Origin: Arion vulgaris
Taxonomy: Eukaryota; Mollusca; Gastropoda; Stylommatophora; Arionidae
Direction: 5' to 3'
Assembly (NCBI GenBank): GCA_020796225.1
Contig: CM036755.1
Coordinates: 11,019,994 to 11,083,993, forward strand
DNA: 64,000 nt
Positions within the stretch are counted from its first letter, which is position 1; every line of letters begins with the position of its first letter. Shown one piece after another: positions 40,600 to 51,425 of this stretch. The notes below the pieces were generated by a model. That model saw nothing but the letters and a program-made list of their open reading frames with translations. It did not search any database and had not been told where the DNA came from. A program made the translations under genes and the position numbers.

Positions 40600-41112
40600 T
40601 AAAGCCGAAGAATTGACTTGATTGCACCGGATTTAACACTATATGACTCAGTCCCTCTCCTAGAAACGGCACTTCACCTGCCGAGAGTAGAGAACATTGC
40701 ACAAAACACGAACACCGTAGCTATGTCAACAATCCTAGGGGTCTCTATTAAAAAAAAAAAACATACACTCGTGAACAGAACGTCGCGGTCCGGATTCGAA
40801 CCTTCGAACGCGAGGTGAGGGCCACAGTATTAGTTACTTCGCCGCCCGTGTGGTGCCGGGGCCCGCAAGGGAAGCAAAGAATAATACCACTGCGACCTAC
40901 AATGCATGTCGTAAGAGGCGACTTATGTAGGCCCTATGGATGCTACCCTAGTAAATAAAAAGCAGCGCAGAAATCGGAGGTGCTGGCCCACTTGTAGACG
41001 CATAACTGGCACAATGTACAATCGCTCTTATGCTCAGATCACATACAAATCACACAGAGTGGTTGACAAGTGGTCGATATGAAGCATTCGAAGAAGTTAC
41101 TTCGCTATAGAG
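40600..41112 (-). mobile_element. SINE-3, split near its head by GAA-A
   Basis: GCCGAAGAATTGACTTGATT at the left through TCGCGGTCCGGATTCGAACC and CAGTATTAGTTACTTCGC. The GAA-A element follows and then TTACTTCGCTATAGAGACTC. Confidence 0.78.
40843..41094 (+). mobile_element. GAA-A, full length, with target-site duplication
   Basis: Exact AGTTACTTCGC copies (40832-40842 and 41095-41105) bound the 252-bp element. It starts CGCCCGTGTGGTGCCGGGGC and ends TGAAGCATTCGAAGA; the short GAA tail overlaps the duplication. Confidence 0.93.
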
Positions 41113-41373
41113 ACTCACTGTATGAGTGACTGACTAAGGATGATGGATACAAAATATGAGGAGAGCGCCGCCGGCGACGACGGCGAAATGAATAATCAAT
41201 ATACACATCATTTAGACCAGTGTTGTTAAACTTTTTTGTATACTGGGGCGCAACTATCTGATGGCTGGGGAGGCGCGGGCGCCGCATTTGACAGCGCTGA
41301 CTTTAACGTTAGAACATTCACTGTATTAGTGACTTACTAATGATGATCGATACATAATTGATTGATTGATTGA

Positions 41374-41605
41374 TTGATAGGATTAAGCTCTTTGCCTTGT
41401 GAGTCGAAGGTCGTGGGTTCGAATCCGGACCGTGCCATTATGTTCACGAGAGCAGTTTTTCCAGAGACCCCTAGGATTGTTGCTGGAGCTACGGAGTTCG
41501 TGCTTTGTGCAATACTCTCGGCAGGTGGCGTGCCATTTCTGCGGAGAGGGACCGAGCCAAATGGGGTAAAACCCGGTGCAATGAAGTCAATTCTTCGGTT
41601 TTTAA
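41374..41605 (+). mobile_element. SINE-3, full length
   Basis: A GATT run precedes the head TAAGCTCTTTGCCTTGTGAG with GGGTTCGAATCCGGACCG. The copy ends GGTGCAATGAAGTCAATTCT. Confidence 0.85.
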
Positions 41606-41614
41606 ACCCTTTTT

Positions 41615-41845
41615 TTATCATTACACTTCGGTGAGTGTAATACACAGGAAGATATCAGCTGCAGTGCACGAGGGAGCGAACTTGAGTGTAATACACAGGA
41701 AGATATCAGCTGCAGTGCACGAGGGAGCGAACTTGAGTGTAATACACAGGAAGATATCAGCTGCAGTGCACGAGGGAGCGAACTTGGTATCTTTGGCACG
41801 CGAAACGCGCACCTAACCTCTACACCACATAGACCCCCATTGATA
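41615..41845 (-). mobile_element. SINE-4 deletion derivative with 51-bp triplication
   Basis: The 3' end (CATTACACTTCGGTGA) and the 5' head (complement of GGTATCTTTGGCACG...CACCTAACCTCTACACCAC) are joined with the middle deleted. A 51-bp unit across the joint is present three times (41634-41786), with AGTGTAATACACAGGAAGAT as its start. Confidence 0.8.
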
Positions 41846-41899
41846 CATAATGAGGAGACGCCGGCGGTGGCGGTGACATGAATAATATATATACTAACC

Positions 41900-42345
41900 A
41901 GTTAGACGTAAGAACATTAACCGCAAATACGAATTCTAATCTCGAATTTGGAATGAAAATTGTCCAAAAGTAAAAAAAATAAAATGCTGGCGATATACAT
42001 TAATAAATACAGTAAATTGTCCGTTCCCCGACGGACAAGCTTTGTCGGGGCTTGGTCCCTGCGGATGGGCTCGTTGACTAAGCTGGACTTGGCAGCAGAA
42101 CCCGGAAGTTGGCTCTGTCTGAAGTCTAGACACGCCAAACGTCATTTGATAGTCGCGCGTGGACTTTGTTGTCGGTTTAGCACAGCGGTTCTAAGCATTG
42201 TCGCTTAGGTGGGACCTATTTTTACTTGGAATACTTCAGATCAAAGGTTCTCAACCTGGGAATAATTTTATTTTAAAAAAATGTTTTATTTTGAAGGATG
42301 GTTGGGTTATTTAATGTAGTGAAGGAGGAAGGATGTGTGGTGTAT
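41900..42345. other. Unassigned interval with inverted repeats
   Basis: There is no family match apart from a possible degraded hAT end near 42185 (CAGCGGTTCT). At 42017-42050 two overlapping inverted repeats compete: TTGTCCGT with ACGGACAA, and CCCCGAC with GTCGGGG. Confidence 0.4.
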
Positions 42346-42351
42346 CAAAGT

Positions 42352-43440
42352 TAGAGATGGAAAACATAATTTGAGTGTTAAACTGAGAGATGAAAAACAT
42401 AATTTGAGTGTTAAACTGAGAGATGAAAAACATAATTTGAGTGTCAAACTGAGAGATGAAAAACATAATTTGAGTGTCAAACTGAGAGATCTTATACAGA
42501 CTAGGAATAAGTCAAACAGCTCTCTGCCAGTGTCAGCAGGCAGAACAGACACCAGAGCATATCCTGCAAGACTGTCCTCTTCTGTGTGAGCTGAGAAGCA
42601 ACATGTGGCCACACCCAGTCGACCTGAAAACTAAGCTTTGGGAAACCTGACAGACCTGAAGCTGTCTGCCCAGTTTGTGGTCCACAGTAAATTAAGCGCA
42701 TGACCAGAGATCGCTGAAGAAGAAGAAACTGAGAGATGAAAAACATAATTTGAGTGTCAAACTGAGAGATGGAAAACATAATTTGAGTGTTAAACTGAGA
42801 GATGGAAAACATACTTTGAGTGTCAAACTGAGAGATGGAAAACATAATTTGAGTGTCAAACTGAGAGATGAAAAACATAATTTGAGTGTCAAACTGAGAG
42901 ATGGAAAACATAATTTGAGTGTTAAACTGAGAGATGGAAAACATACTTTGAGTGTCAAACTGAGAGATGGAAAACATAATTTGAGTGTCAAACTGAGAGA
43001 TGAAAAACATAATTTGAGTGTCAAACTGAGAGATGGAAAACATAATTTGAGTGTCAAACTGAGAGATGGAAAACATAATTTGAGTGTCAAACTGAGAGAT
43101 GAAAAACATAATTTGAGTGTCAAACTGAGAGATGGAAAACATAATTTGAGTGTCAAACTGAGAGATGGAAAACATAATTTGAGTGTCAAACTGAGAGATG
43201 GAAAACATAATTTGAGTGTCAAACTGAGAGATGGAAAACATAATTTGAGTGTCAAACTGAGAGATGGAAAACATAATTTGAGTGTCAAACTGAGAGATGG
43301 AAAACATACTTTGAGTGTCAAACTGAGAGATGGAAAACATAATTTGAGTGTCAAACTGAGAGATGGAAAACATGTTTTTGGGTGTCGAATGGAGAGATGG
43401 AAAACATGTTTTGAGTGTCAAATGGTGTGTGACAAAAATA
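42352..43440. repeat. 33-bp minisatellite, about 24 copies, split by LINE-f
   Basis: The unit is AACTGAGAGATGGAAAACAT plus AATTTGAGTGTCA, about 4 copies left and 20 right of the insertion, decaying after 43370. The 33-bp period keeps frames open on both strands for up to 306 codons; the repeated KLRDGKHNLSV is an artefact of the array. Confidence 0.95.
42491..42729 (+). mobile_element. LINE-f C-terminal fragment inserted in the 33-bp array
   Basis: Translation gives CQCQQAEQTPEHILQDCPLL, then CELRSNMWPHPVDLKTKLWE and a stop. The cysteine/histidine pattern is the C-terminal motif common after the RNase H domain in many LINEs. It ends GATCGCTGAAGAAGAAGAA. Confidence 0.85.
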
Positions 43441-43444
43441 TGTA

Positions 43445-43974
43445 AGGCGTCAAATGGAACGATGGAAGAAATATGTGAGAGGGGGAGGTGTCAAATAGAG
43501 ATGAAAGAAAAATGGGTGAGGTGTGAAATAAAGATGTAAGAAAAAAAGTCAAATGGAAAGATGCGGAAAAAGTGGCAAAGGTATGAATTTAGACCACAGA
43601 CTAATTATTTCGGAATATCGATCTCTCTCTCTGTACAATTCCTCGTACACTCGTGACAAGGGACACATATCTTATAACAGTTTGAGAACTACAAATCAAT
43701 TAGCTAATACTAAAATGGCAGCAGAACTAGAGAACCAAACGATGAATATTCAAGCGCGAAGTAAAGTTTGACAAGTACAGCAAAACTGAATCAACGTTTT
43801 TTTGACCAAAATGTCTTTATCAAGCATTAGGATTGTAAGTGGATATTATGAGGGTCTTTATGACGTGCAAATATAGACAAAGATGTACAGTATTTGCTTA
43901 TGTTACACTGTATTGATTGATTGATTGATTGATTGATAGGACCATCATCATTGCACGCATTCATACACACGTAT
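43445..43974. other. Unassigned interval with an FB-1 fragment and GATT run
   Basis: An FB-1 piece (GACCAAAATGTCTTTATCAAGC) lies at about 43795-43828. A GATT run with SINE-4-like AGGACCATCATCATTGCAC is at 43917-43957. There is no gene. Confidence 0.5.
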
Positions 43975-44501
43975 CGCCCGTGTGGTTACCGGGGCCCAAA
44001 TTTGGGATGTAAAGAATAGAACTACTGTTACCTGCCAATAATGTCGTAAGAGGCTACTGAGGCGGTTTGGCTGAAATCGGATACACGTGTCCGCTAGGGA
44101 ATGCTAACACGAAACAAATGCTTGCAGAAAACGGATGCACCAGGCCGTAAGGCGCATAATATGGTGTAACGACCCCTCACAATGAGAAATGGGATAACAG
44201 ATTCTACGGTCGCCAGTCTGCCTCTGAGATTTAGCCACGCAGTAAGAATGTCAGACCTACCATCACGAGGGTGGCCAAAACTTACTGCGGGAAGAGGTCA
44301 GCACAAACGGGAAAGCAGAAATCATACGAATTATATCCTACAGAACTGCCCCAGTATGCAGACTTGAGAAGAAAGAGGTGGCCCACTTACACCAGCGTCC
44401 AATACAAACTGTATGGAGTGGCTGATTATCTGAGGCAGAAGGCTGCCTTTATTAGAGAATCCGAAATCCCAATCTAGTGAGAACGCAGAAGAAGAAAGAA
44501 G
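43975..44501 (+). mobile_element. Long-form GAA element (527 bp) with target-site duplication
   Basis: Exact ATACACACGTAT copies (43963-43974 and 44502-44513) bound the unit. It opens with the GAA-B head CGCCCGTGTGGTTACCGGGG. It keeps the GTCGTAAGAGGCTACTGAGG block and a GCATAATATGGTGTAACGAC counterpart of GAA-A. It then holds about 300 bp absent from the short forms before a GAACGCAGAAGAAGAAAGAA end. That extra part can be read as KSYELYPTELPQYADLRRKR then LYGVADYLRQKAAFIRESEI and a stop. This resembles a retroelement ORF tail, but I cannot assign it. Confidence 0.8.
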
Positions 44502-44555
44502 ATACACACGTATGCATACACACTCACACACTAACGCACGCACACATACTTGCAC

Positions 44556-45286
44556 TTGGCTTAGCTGTACCAGAGCCAACTATAAACTACTGGGCCTTCG
44601 GGCTCAGATAAGAATTGTGGGAAATCAGACCCCAACTACACCACGTGACCTCGCATTCCAGTATTGGTGTATATAGACGAATTCAATTTAAAATCAACAC
44701 AAAATGCTAACTCGAAGTCATATCATGCAACAAGTTAAGTTTAACAATAAGGAATATCAATATTATAAATATTTTTCACCAATAAATAACCATAGACTCA
44801 CATAATTGAGTAAAATTGCAAAAAGCGTGCAGTGTTCTATCAAACATCTGTAATTTTCAGATCCCTTTTCTTATCTAGGTCAGGGAATACCCGGCCAGTT
44901 ATCTGGCCTGTGCTAGAGCCTGGCTGTGGCTGTACACGCCTGGACATGCTGGAGTGCGGGGTAACGAGCGTGCTGACTCTCTTGCAAACAGTGCCCCGAC
45001 TCAAGTGGGCAGAAGCATGGACAGAGCCGATATCATCAATGCGGTACGCTCTCAATTGTGTGACATGGACGGGTCTCAGACACTGGAACGAGTTCGAGAA
45101 TTAGGCGTTAAGTTTGGACATACCAGACAGTGTCGTCTTCGTGGTAGAGAGAGAAGATATAGTAATCAACTTCTCATGGGTACTGTGAGCAAATGGACTT
45201 TGGGATGGCTGCTGCAACGGAGGACAGAGCACGAAAGGGAATGCCCAATGTGCCATGACGTCGATCGCATAACATAACATAACATA
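44556..45286 (+). mobile_element. LINE-e derivative: dispersed 5' block joined to RNase H end
   Basis: ACATACTTGCAC occurs at 44544-44555 and 45287-45298, bounding one 731-bp insertion. The first 355 bp match the dispersed repeat at 1-378. From about 44909 the plus strand encodes ARAWLWLYTPGHAGVRGNER and ADSLANSAPTQVGRSMDRAD, the last RNase H motif (HxGxxGNExAD). It continues through KFGHTRQCRLRGRERRYSNQ to RRTEHERECPMCHDVDRIT and a stop. A CATAACATAACATAACAT tail follows. RT and most of RNase H are absent, so it looks like an internally deleted copy that still inserted by target-primed transposition. Confidence 0.88.
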
Positions 45287-45523
45287 ACATACTTGCACAC
45301 GCATACACACACACACCATGATCCATATCTTACTCTCTTACAATAACCCCGATTTACGACGTAGTCTTCCTACCTGCATTACGACCCGCAAGGGATTACG
45401 AGGTTTAACGGTTTCCCCTGTTCCAAGTCGCTGAGCTTGTGATTACAACTTCGTGTTGGGTGTTCCTGCGTAACCCCTGTCATCCACCAATGCCTCTTGT
45501 TTTATTTGTTTGTTAAGTAGGGA

Positions 45524-46001
45524 ATTGCCCGCCTGCCCAGCGTGTTCGTAGCGCGTTGGACGACGGGTGACAAGCCCCTTGGGAGTGCGGTTCAATTCCG
45601 CGGGCTGGCAGAAAACCACAGATTCTCCAGATTTACGGTGTTCGTGACACCTTTTCTTCTTCTTCACGTTCGTTCTTTACGACCAATTTTAATCCCTCTT
45701 TGTGATATGTTTGGTCTTTGCCAAGAACGTGTATACGTTGCACATTGGTTTGGTAGGCCCCTAAATGCATAGAATTCTACACGTTTAGGAGACATGCATC
45801 CAATTTCATCCAAACCTCCTTAGTCGCCTCTTACGACATGCGTGGCAGGTAACAGTGATTCCATTCTTTACACCCCAAATTTGGGCCCCGGTAACCACTC
45901 GGGCGGTTCGTGACACCAAACCGAAGGGTTACGATGGCCATGGCACTGAGCCGAAGAGCTGAAAGCTCAAGTGCTTCTGGATCGAAAAAATATATATAAA
46001 A
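45524..46001 (+). mobile_element. SINE-2, split by GAA-B, with target-site duplication
   Basis: TAAGTAGGGA at 45514-45523 and 46002-46011 bounds the whole. The head GCCCGCCTGCCCAGCGTGTT and end CTCAAGTGCTTCTGGATCGA are SINE-2. GAA-B occupies 45652-45905. Confidence 0.88.
45652..45905 (-). mobile_element. GAA-B, full length, nested, with target-site duplication
   Basis: Exact GTTCGTGACACC copies (45640-45651 and 45906-45917) bound the 254-bp element inside SINE-2. The TTTTCTTCTTCTTC tail is at the left and the head at the right. Confidence 0.94.
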
Positions 46002-46194
46002 TAAGTAGGGATTAAAGCCTCTTTAAGCTGAGGCACGTCCTTTTCAACCTGGCGAACCTTTTATTGGTTATATCAGAGCGTGTAGGCTAACAAACATGAA
46101 AAATAAGAATTGGGGATAATCCAAGTTTTCGCCAATGGTAGGTTCATTTGTGCCTGGTGGATAACGATAAATGCCTAGGGGATATCTTGTAGGG

Positions 46195-46625
46195 CGGGTA
46201 GACTTGTCAAATGATAAGCTCTCTTGGCAAAGGTACTAGGTTCGCTCACTCGTGAAGCCATCGTGATATTTTTCCAGAGATCCCTGATCTCATTGTTGGT
46301 GAAATCGAGTTCCTAGTCCTATCGGAGATGGACGATAAAACATACGTCTGTTTTCAATTTCAGCACGTAAAAGAACCCTTGGCAGTTCAAAATTGAAAAG
46401 AACAGGCTGGAAAGTCGCTGCCTGGGCAAAATTCAATAGAAAAGCTTAAACATAAAATTCCTACATAAATATCCTCATCTTATTCAAAATTACATCGGGA
46501 CCTCGCCGGTGCTGCGGAGTTCTTGCACTGCCATCTGAGATCTTCCTGTGTAAGAAAGAGATCGGAGCACACATGGTTACTCACCAAAGTGCAATGATGA
46601 TGGTCCTATCAATCAATCAATCTTC
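46195..46625 (+). mobile_element. SINE-4, nearly full length
   Basis: The degraded head (AGGTACTAGGTTCGCTCACT) is followed by the full body and a CAATCAATCAATC tail. Confidence 0.82.
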
Positions 46626-46849
46626 TTCAGTGATCCAGCGGCACTTGAGCTCTTTCCCTTCGGCCCAATACTATGTAGTGGTATCTGCGTGTGTTTGTAA
46701 GTTGTTCTTTTGTTCCGTATAATGTGTTCTGCACACAAAGAAACCTTATCAAAAGAATACGAATCAAATAATCAAGGTTCTTCTGGCATGTAATGCGAAG
46801 AGAAGGTTTAGAACATTTAGTGACAACAGGTATAATCAGTTTCAGTTTG

Positions 46850-47105
46850 GAATATCTTCATTGCACTCCGGACATGTCCATAGGTGCTCCGATCTCCTTC
46901 GCAATATCTCCAACAGCGTCCAGCGACTGATCAGGAAAGAAAAATCATGGAAGACAGAATGAGATTTGGTTGATCTCACATCATGGTTCCACAAAAGATT
47001 GACGACAGAACTGATTAACTGCACCAAGGATAGAGAGATTTGTGGCGAGACATGATCGCCTACGCCGGCAGGCATGACACTTGTATGATTTATAATGTGT
47101 TCCAT
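46850..47105 (-). mobile_element. LINE-e C-terminal fragment
   Basis: The minus strand ends SRWTLLEILRRRSEHLWTCP and ECNEDIPN, the same closing EHLWxCPECN motif as other LINE-e copies. The upstream part is frame-shifted (a PAGVGDH remnant where PGHAGVxGNE would be expected). Confidence 0.78.
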
Positions 47106-47261
47106 TTATCTAGTCTTGGAGGAAGAAGGATCTTCCTGATATCATTAGCTCTTGGCACTTGAAGAGATGGTGGGTGAATGGTTTCATGATGATGTGCACA
47201 CAACTGGCTCTCTGAGGGTTGTTGTGGTTGAATTCTGTTCATGTGATTATTCTGTTCTGTT

Positions 47262-47965
47262 CACGTTGCTATGTTGAAACTGTGCTGCAAAAATCGCGTA
47301 GCTGTTATGAAAGCGTTTTACAAAGCTCGCGTAGCTTTGCGGATAACATGCTGCAAAAATCGCGTAGCTATGTTGAAACTGTGCTGCAAAATTCGCGTAG
47401 TTATGTTGAAACTGTGCTGCAAAAAATCGCGTAGTTATGTTGAAACTGTGCTGCAAAAAATCGCGTAGCTGTGCGGAAAGCGTTTTACAAAACTCGCGTA
47501 GCTTTGCGGATAACATGCTGCAAAAATCGCGTAGCTATGTTGAAACTGTGCTGCAAAATTCGCGTAGTTATGTTGAAACTGTGCTGCAAAAAATCGCGTA
47601 GTTATGTTGAAACTGTGCTGCAAAAAATCGCGTAGCTGTGCGGAAAGCGTTTTACAAAACTCGCGTAGCTTTGCGGATAACATGCTGCAAAAATCGCGTA
47701 GCTATGTTGAAACTGTGCTGCAAAAATCGCGTAGCTATGTTGAAACTGTGCTGCAAAAAATCGCGTAGCTATGTTGAAACTGTGCTGCAAAAAATCGCTT
47801 AGCTGTGCGGAAAGCGTTTTGCAAAACTCGCGTAGCTTTGCGGATAGCATGCTGCAAAAATAATGTAGCTTTCCTTAAAGCGTGCTGCTAAAATCATGTA
47901 GCCATGCTCAAAATGTGTTGCAAAAATGCGTGCAGCTGTGCTTAAACAGTGCTGCCAAAATCGCG
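47262..47965. repeat. 33-bp array with 167-bp higher-order period
   Basis: The basic unit is near TGTTGAAACTGTGCTGCAAA plus AATCGCGTAGCTA. Variants with GTGCGGAAAGCGTTTTACAA and TTTGCGGATAACATGCTGCA recur every five units, giving a repeat of about 167 bp at 47317, 47484, 47651 and 47818. Confidence 0.93.
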
Positions 47966-47969
47966 TAAC

Positions 47970-48364
47970 TACGCGGAAACATCACAGTTATTGCACAGGA
48001 CGATTCCATTAAGATCACTTTGAGAACCACTGGAACAGACCTCAGTGATAAACACAAGCATATTTTATGTTATATTCAATTATGCTCTTCTGTTATTCAA
48101 TTTCTCGGTCAGCACGTTCTGGCGTAACGTGCTAAAAACGATTTTTTTCCTGTCTTTTTCTTCTTCTGTTCTTCCTTTTTTAAATCAAGGAGAAAATGGA
48201 AATAAAATGCCTACAATGTAGTATAACATGATCTCGTCACGAAAAATGAAAATCTTGGCGTATTTTATGTTCCGTTGTTGCGGCTTCAGTTACGAATATT
48301 CTATCGAGGTTTGTGTTTTTCATGTGGCCTGTACTTCTGTTGTCTTCTTCAGTGAGATAAATTC
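47970..48364. other. Unassigned interval
   Basis: I see nothing recognisable apart from TTCTTCTT patches. Confidence 0.45.
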
Positions 48365-48530
48365 GAATGTGGCTTTACCTCTAAAGTCGACGAAGGCCTG
48401 CCTTCATGGCCAGGGACATCAGTCAAAATATAAAACAGGCTTTCACGCAAGAATCAGTCAGAAGCGACATACCATTCATCATGGCTAACGCCCTAATTCC
48501 CAGCGGGTGAACGCAGAAGAAGATGAATAA
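48365..48530 (+). mobile_element. SINE-5-like 3' region with GAAGAAG tail
   Basis: TTACCTCTAAAGTCGACGAA, TTTCACGCAAGAATCAGTCA and GGGTGAACGCAGAAGAAGAT parallel 24072-24232. Confidence 0.65.
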
Positions 48531-48534
48531 TGTG

Positions 48535-48795
48535 GCTTTTATTTCTTCGTTTTTTCAGTAGAGATAAATTAAAATGTAGCATTAAATTCTATATTTTCAG
48601 TAGAGATTAAAATGTGGCATTAAATTCTATATTTTCAGTAGAGATTAAAATGTGGCATTAAATTCTATATTTTCAGTAGAGATAAATTAAAATGTAGCAT
48701 TAAATTCTATATTTTCAGTAGAGATAAATTAAAATGTAGCATTAAATTCTATATTTTCAGTAGAGATAAATTAAAAATGTGGCATTAAATTCGAT
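48535..48795. repeat. ~36-43-bp array, about 6 copies
   Basis: Units contain GCATTAAATTCTATATTTTC and AGTAGAGATAAATTAAAATG; two copies lack AAATTA, giving two unit lengths. Confidence 0.92.
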
Positions 48796-48799
48796 ATTT

Positions 48800-50360
48800 T
48801 CTATGGAGATAAGTTGTAGCAGTAAGGGGTCTAGAAATGGATGGGGGAATATCCTAGTCACTGCAAGACATAAAAGGTACTGTGATAGTGTGGGTAGTCG
48901 TGCCAACACCGAGCACGTAAAGCCAGAAAGAGAGATCTGTGTCCTGGTCACTAGTATATCTCAGTCATTCGTATCCACATGATCTCTCTCTCTCTCTCTC
49001 TGTCTTACTCAAGTCGATATTCAAATTTATATGTTTATTTAACTATTTCTCAACAAAACAAATACATGTTTTTATCACATGTAGAATACATTATTACAAA
49101 TAACATAAACCCAACAACAAAATTAATATATGTAAACACTTTTCTAACACCTAAAAGAATATCTCTAACTTAAGTATATATCTCTAATATAACGTACCTA
49201 ACGTTTCACTCTGGCTTATATCCATAGGAAGTATAAACACAACTTGATCTATTCCTATGCAAGTCTATGTGTCCAGTACTGAGGGATCTCTGAAGATGAT
49301 GATAATGAAGACTTCAAAGTCATTAAGAGACAGTATGTCTCAGCGATGTTCTCAAGAAGGCCTAGTCTTCTAGAACTGTCTCCACTGGTTTTCTTATTCT
49401 GCACTAGTGTCTGTGCCAGAGTTCTCTGCTTCTGTATATGCCAGAGTTCATTTGACTGCTCTCTGTCCGTCTTCTGTATGACCAGACAGTATATTATAGT
49501 GACTTCTAATTTACTGGCTCTCAACCAGACTCTACCTCTGTGTATTTACTGGCCTCCTCTCTAACTGTCTGTCTGTTCTACTTTTCTGGTCTCCTTCTGT
49601 AGTGGATAGCCAGTCAGTCTCCCCCTCCCAGGTGGCAGCTAAGGAACAGACAGTTAGCCAGATAGTTAGTGTAGTATAATTAGATATTATATAGTTGAGA
49701 CTATGTGTTGCACTCTCTAAGTAGAAGTGCAACACATAACTACGAGACAATGACGTTTTTTGTGTAGTTAGGGAGTGACGGTGAGAGTAAATTAGTAAAC
49801 GTAGAGACAGATGGACGAACGTGTGTCTACTCATGATGAACATCACAAAAATAAATATATATGAAGTCTGAAAGACAGTGTTTGTCTATATTATCGTCCA
49901 AGTATACCATCATTAAATACCACAATCATCACTACAATATGGACCCCCTACAACACTTCTAACTGTCTGTCTGTGGAACCTCTCTATCCTCTTCTGCTGC
50001 CTGTGCTAGACCCTGGTATATATATATATATATATATGGTCCCGTTTCCTTTGATTCACGAAATCAAAGATATCAATGAGTTATCAGATGTCACCCAGAT
50101 TATCGCCAAATAGTCTGGACTTCAGTTAAGTTTTCAACACTCACTCAGACCCTCATAAGCCAAAAAATACAACACGACAGTCTCTGTGTATGTACGCTGA
50201 CAACTTCCTGTTTTTGAATTGAGATCAAGAGACAATGCCGCACTACAACAATATTTCTGCGCCGCCATTACTGGGAAACATTGTCGAAATAAGTTACGAT
50301 TACTCCACGATGGAGGAGATGGGAGAACTGACCTAGCAATAACACTATTACAAAGTTAGA
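48800..50360. other. Longest single-copy-looking stretch
   Basis: Apart from short CT (48985) and TA (50015-50037) runs, I find no family match in about 1.5 kb. A perfect 13-bp inverted repeat TATGTGTTGCACT / AGTGCAACACATA lies at 49702-49714 and 49736-49748. Several open frames of 60-104 codons exist on both strands, but none has recognisable motifs or a clear start or splice context, so none is called. Confidence 0.5.
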
Positions 50361-50489
50361 ATATGGCCTCTTCTATTTTTTCAGTGGGGACAAATTCGAA
50401 TGTGGCTTGTACTTTTTATTTTCAATGGAGAAAAATTAGAATGTGGGTTGAAATTCTATTTATTCGTTGGCTGAGATGAGTTAACATGA

Positions 50490-50815
50490 GCTTTTTGCTT
50501 CTATTTTTTCAGGGGAGATAAATTAGAATGTAGATTGTATTTTCAGGGAAGATAAATTAGAATGTAGATTGTATTTTCAGGGAAGATAAATTAGAATGTA
50601 GATTGTATTTTCAGGGGAGATAAATTAGAATGTAGATTGTATTTTCAGGGAAGATAAATTAGAATGTAGATTGTATTTTCAGGGGAGATAAATTAGAATG
50701 TAGATTGTATTTTCAGGGAAGATAAATTAGAATGTAGATTGTATTTTCAGGGAATAAATTAGAATGTAGATTGTATTTTCTGGGGAGAAAAATTAGAATG
50801 TCAATTTTATTTTCT
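50490..50815. repeat. 34-bp minisatellite, about 9 copies
   Basis: The unit is AGATTGTATTTTCAGGGAAG plus ATAAATTAGAATGT, alternating GGGAAG and GGGGAG forms. Degenerate relatives precede it from 50380. Confidence 0.94.
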
Positions 50816-51060
50816 GGGGGAGATCTGCCGAAACATTGTGTGCTGGAATAGCAATAAAGAACTGTGCTATCTTCATGGTTTCAGAGTAAGTTTCATCAGT
50901 TACCACGTGGTTACCACTTGATGTTAGTAACATTGTTCATTTTGCCTTGGCTTGTAAATCTACAAATTTCCAAAATTGTTTGGGGACGCTCAGATTTACT
51001 CGTGACATGAGGACGTTTCCACAAAAAATGAGGTCGTATAGCAACCCAACTGTTGGATTA

Positions 51061-51305
51061 AAAGTTAATTGCATATCCTTTACAGGACTTTGCGAATCAT
51101 CCCCAGTTTTTTAATGCTGTTTGTGATTTTTCTAGACATTATTACGTTCAGTAGTTTGCCATTGCTTTCTGAACGGGTGGTGCCATCGTCCTTTGTTAAA
51201 ATCCACGCGAAACAATTTGCAACCAAATTGTCCGCAGTGTTATTCGAACTCAGAACGTCGAGGTTAATAGACCGAGTCACTATCCCCTAAGCCACAGACG
51301 CCACC
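51061..51305 (-). mobile_element. SINE-1, full length, nested, with target-site duplication
   Basis: Exact AACTGTTGGATTA copies (51048-51060 and 51306-51318) bound the 245-bp element inside LINE-e. Confidence 0.93.
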
Positions 51306-51425
51306 AACTGTTGGATTAGGACACTAAAATGGACGTTGAATCAATCCAGCGACTTAATGAGTTTGAAATTAGACGTTGCACAAGTAGAGATGGATGCTTG
51401 AGGAGCAGGGGGAGAGAGGGATGTC

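Noticed and set aside
42501..43445. Open frames of 306, 231 and 220 codons across the 33-bp array
   Set aside because: The repeat period keeps both strands open at once; no domain, no start context, no codon preference.
44182..44477. Independent small gene within the 527-bp GAA element
   Set aside because: It lies inside a unit bounded by one target duplication and has no complete domain; treated as part of the mobile element.
49255..49846. Frames of 72-104 codons in the repeat-free interval
   Set aside because: Frames overlap on both strands, lack motifs and start context, and are of a length expected by chance.
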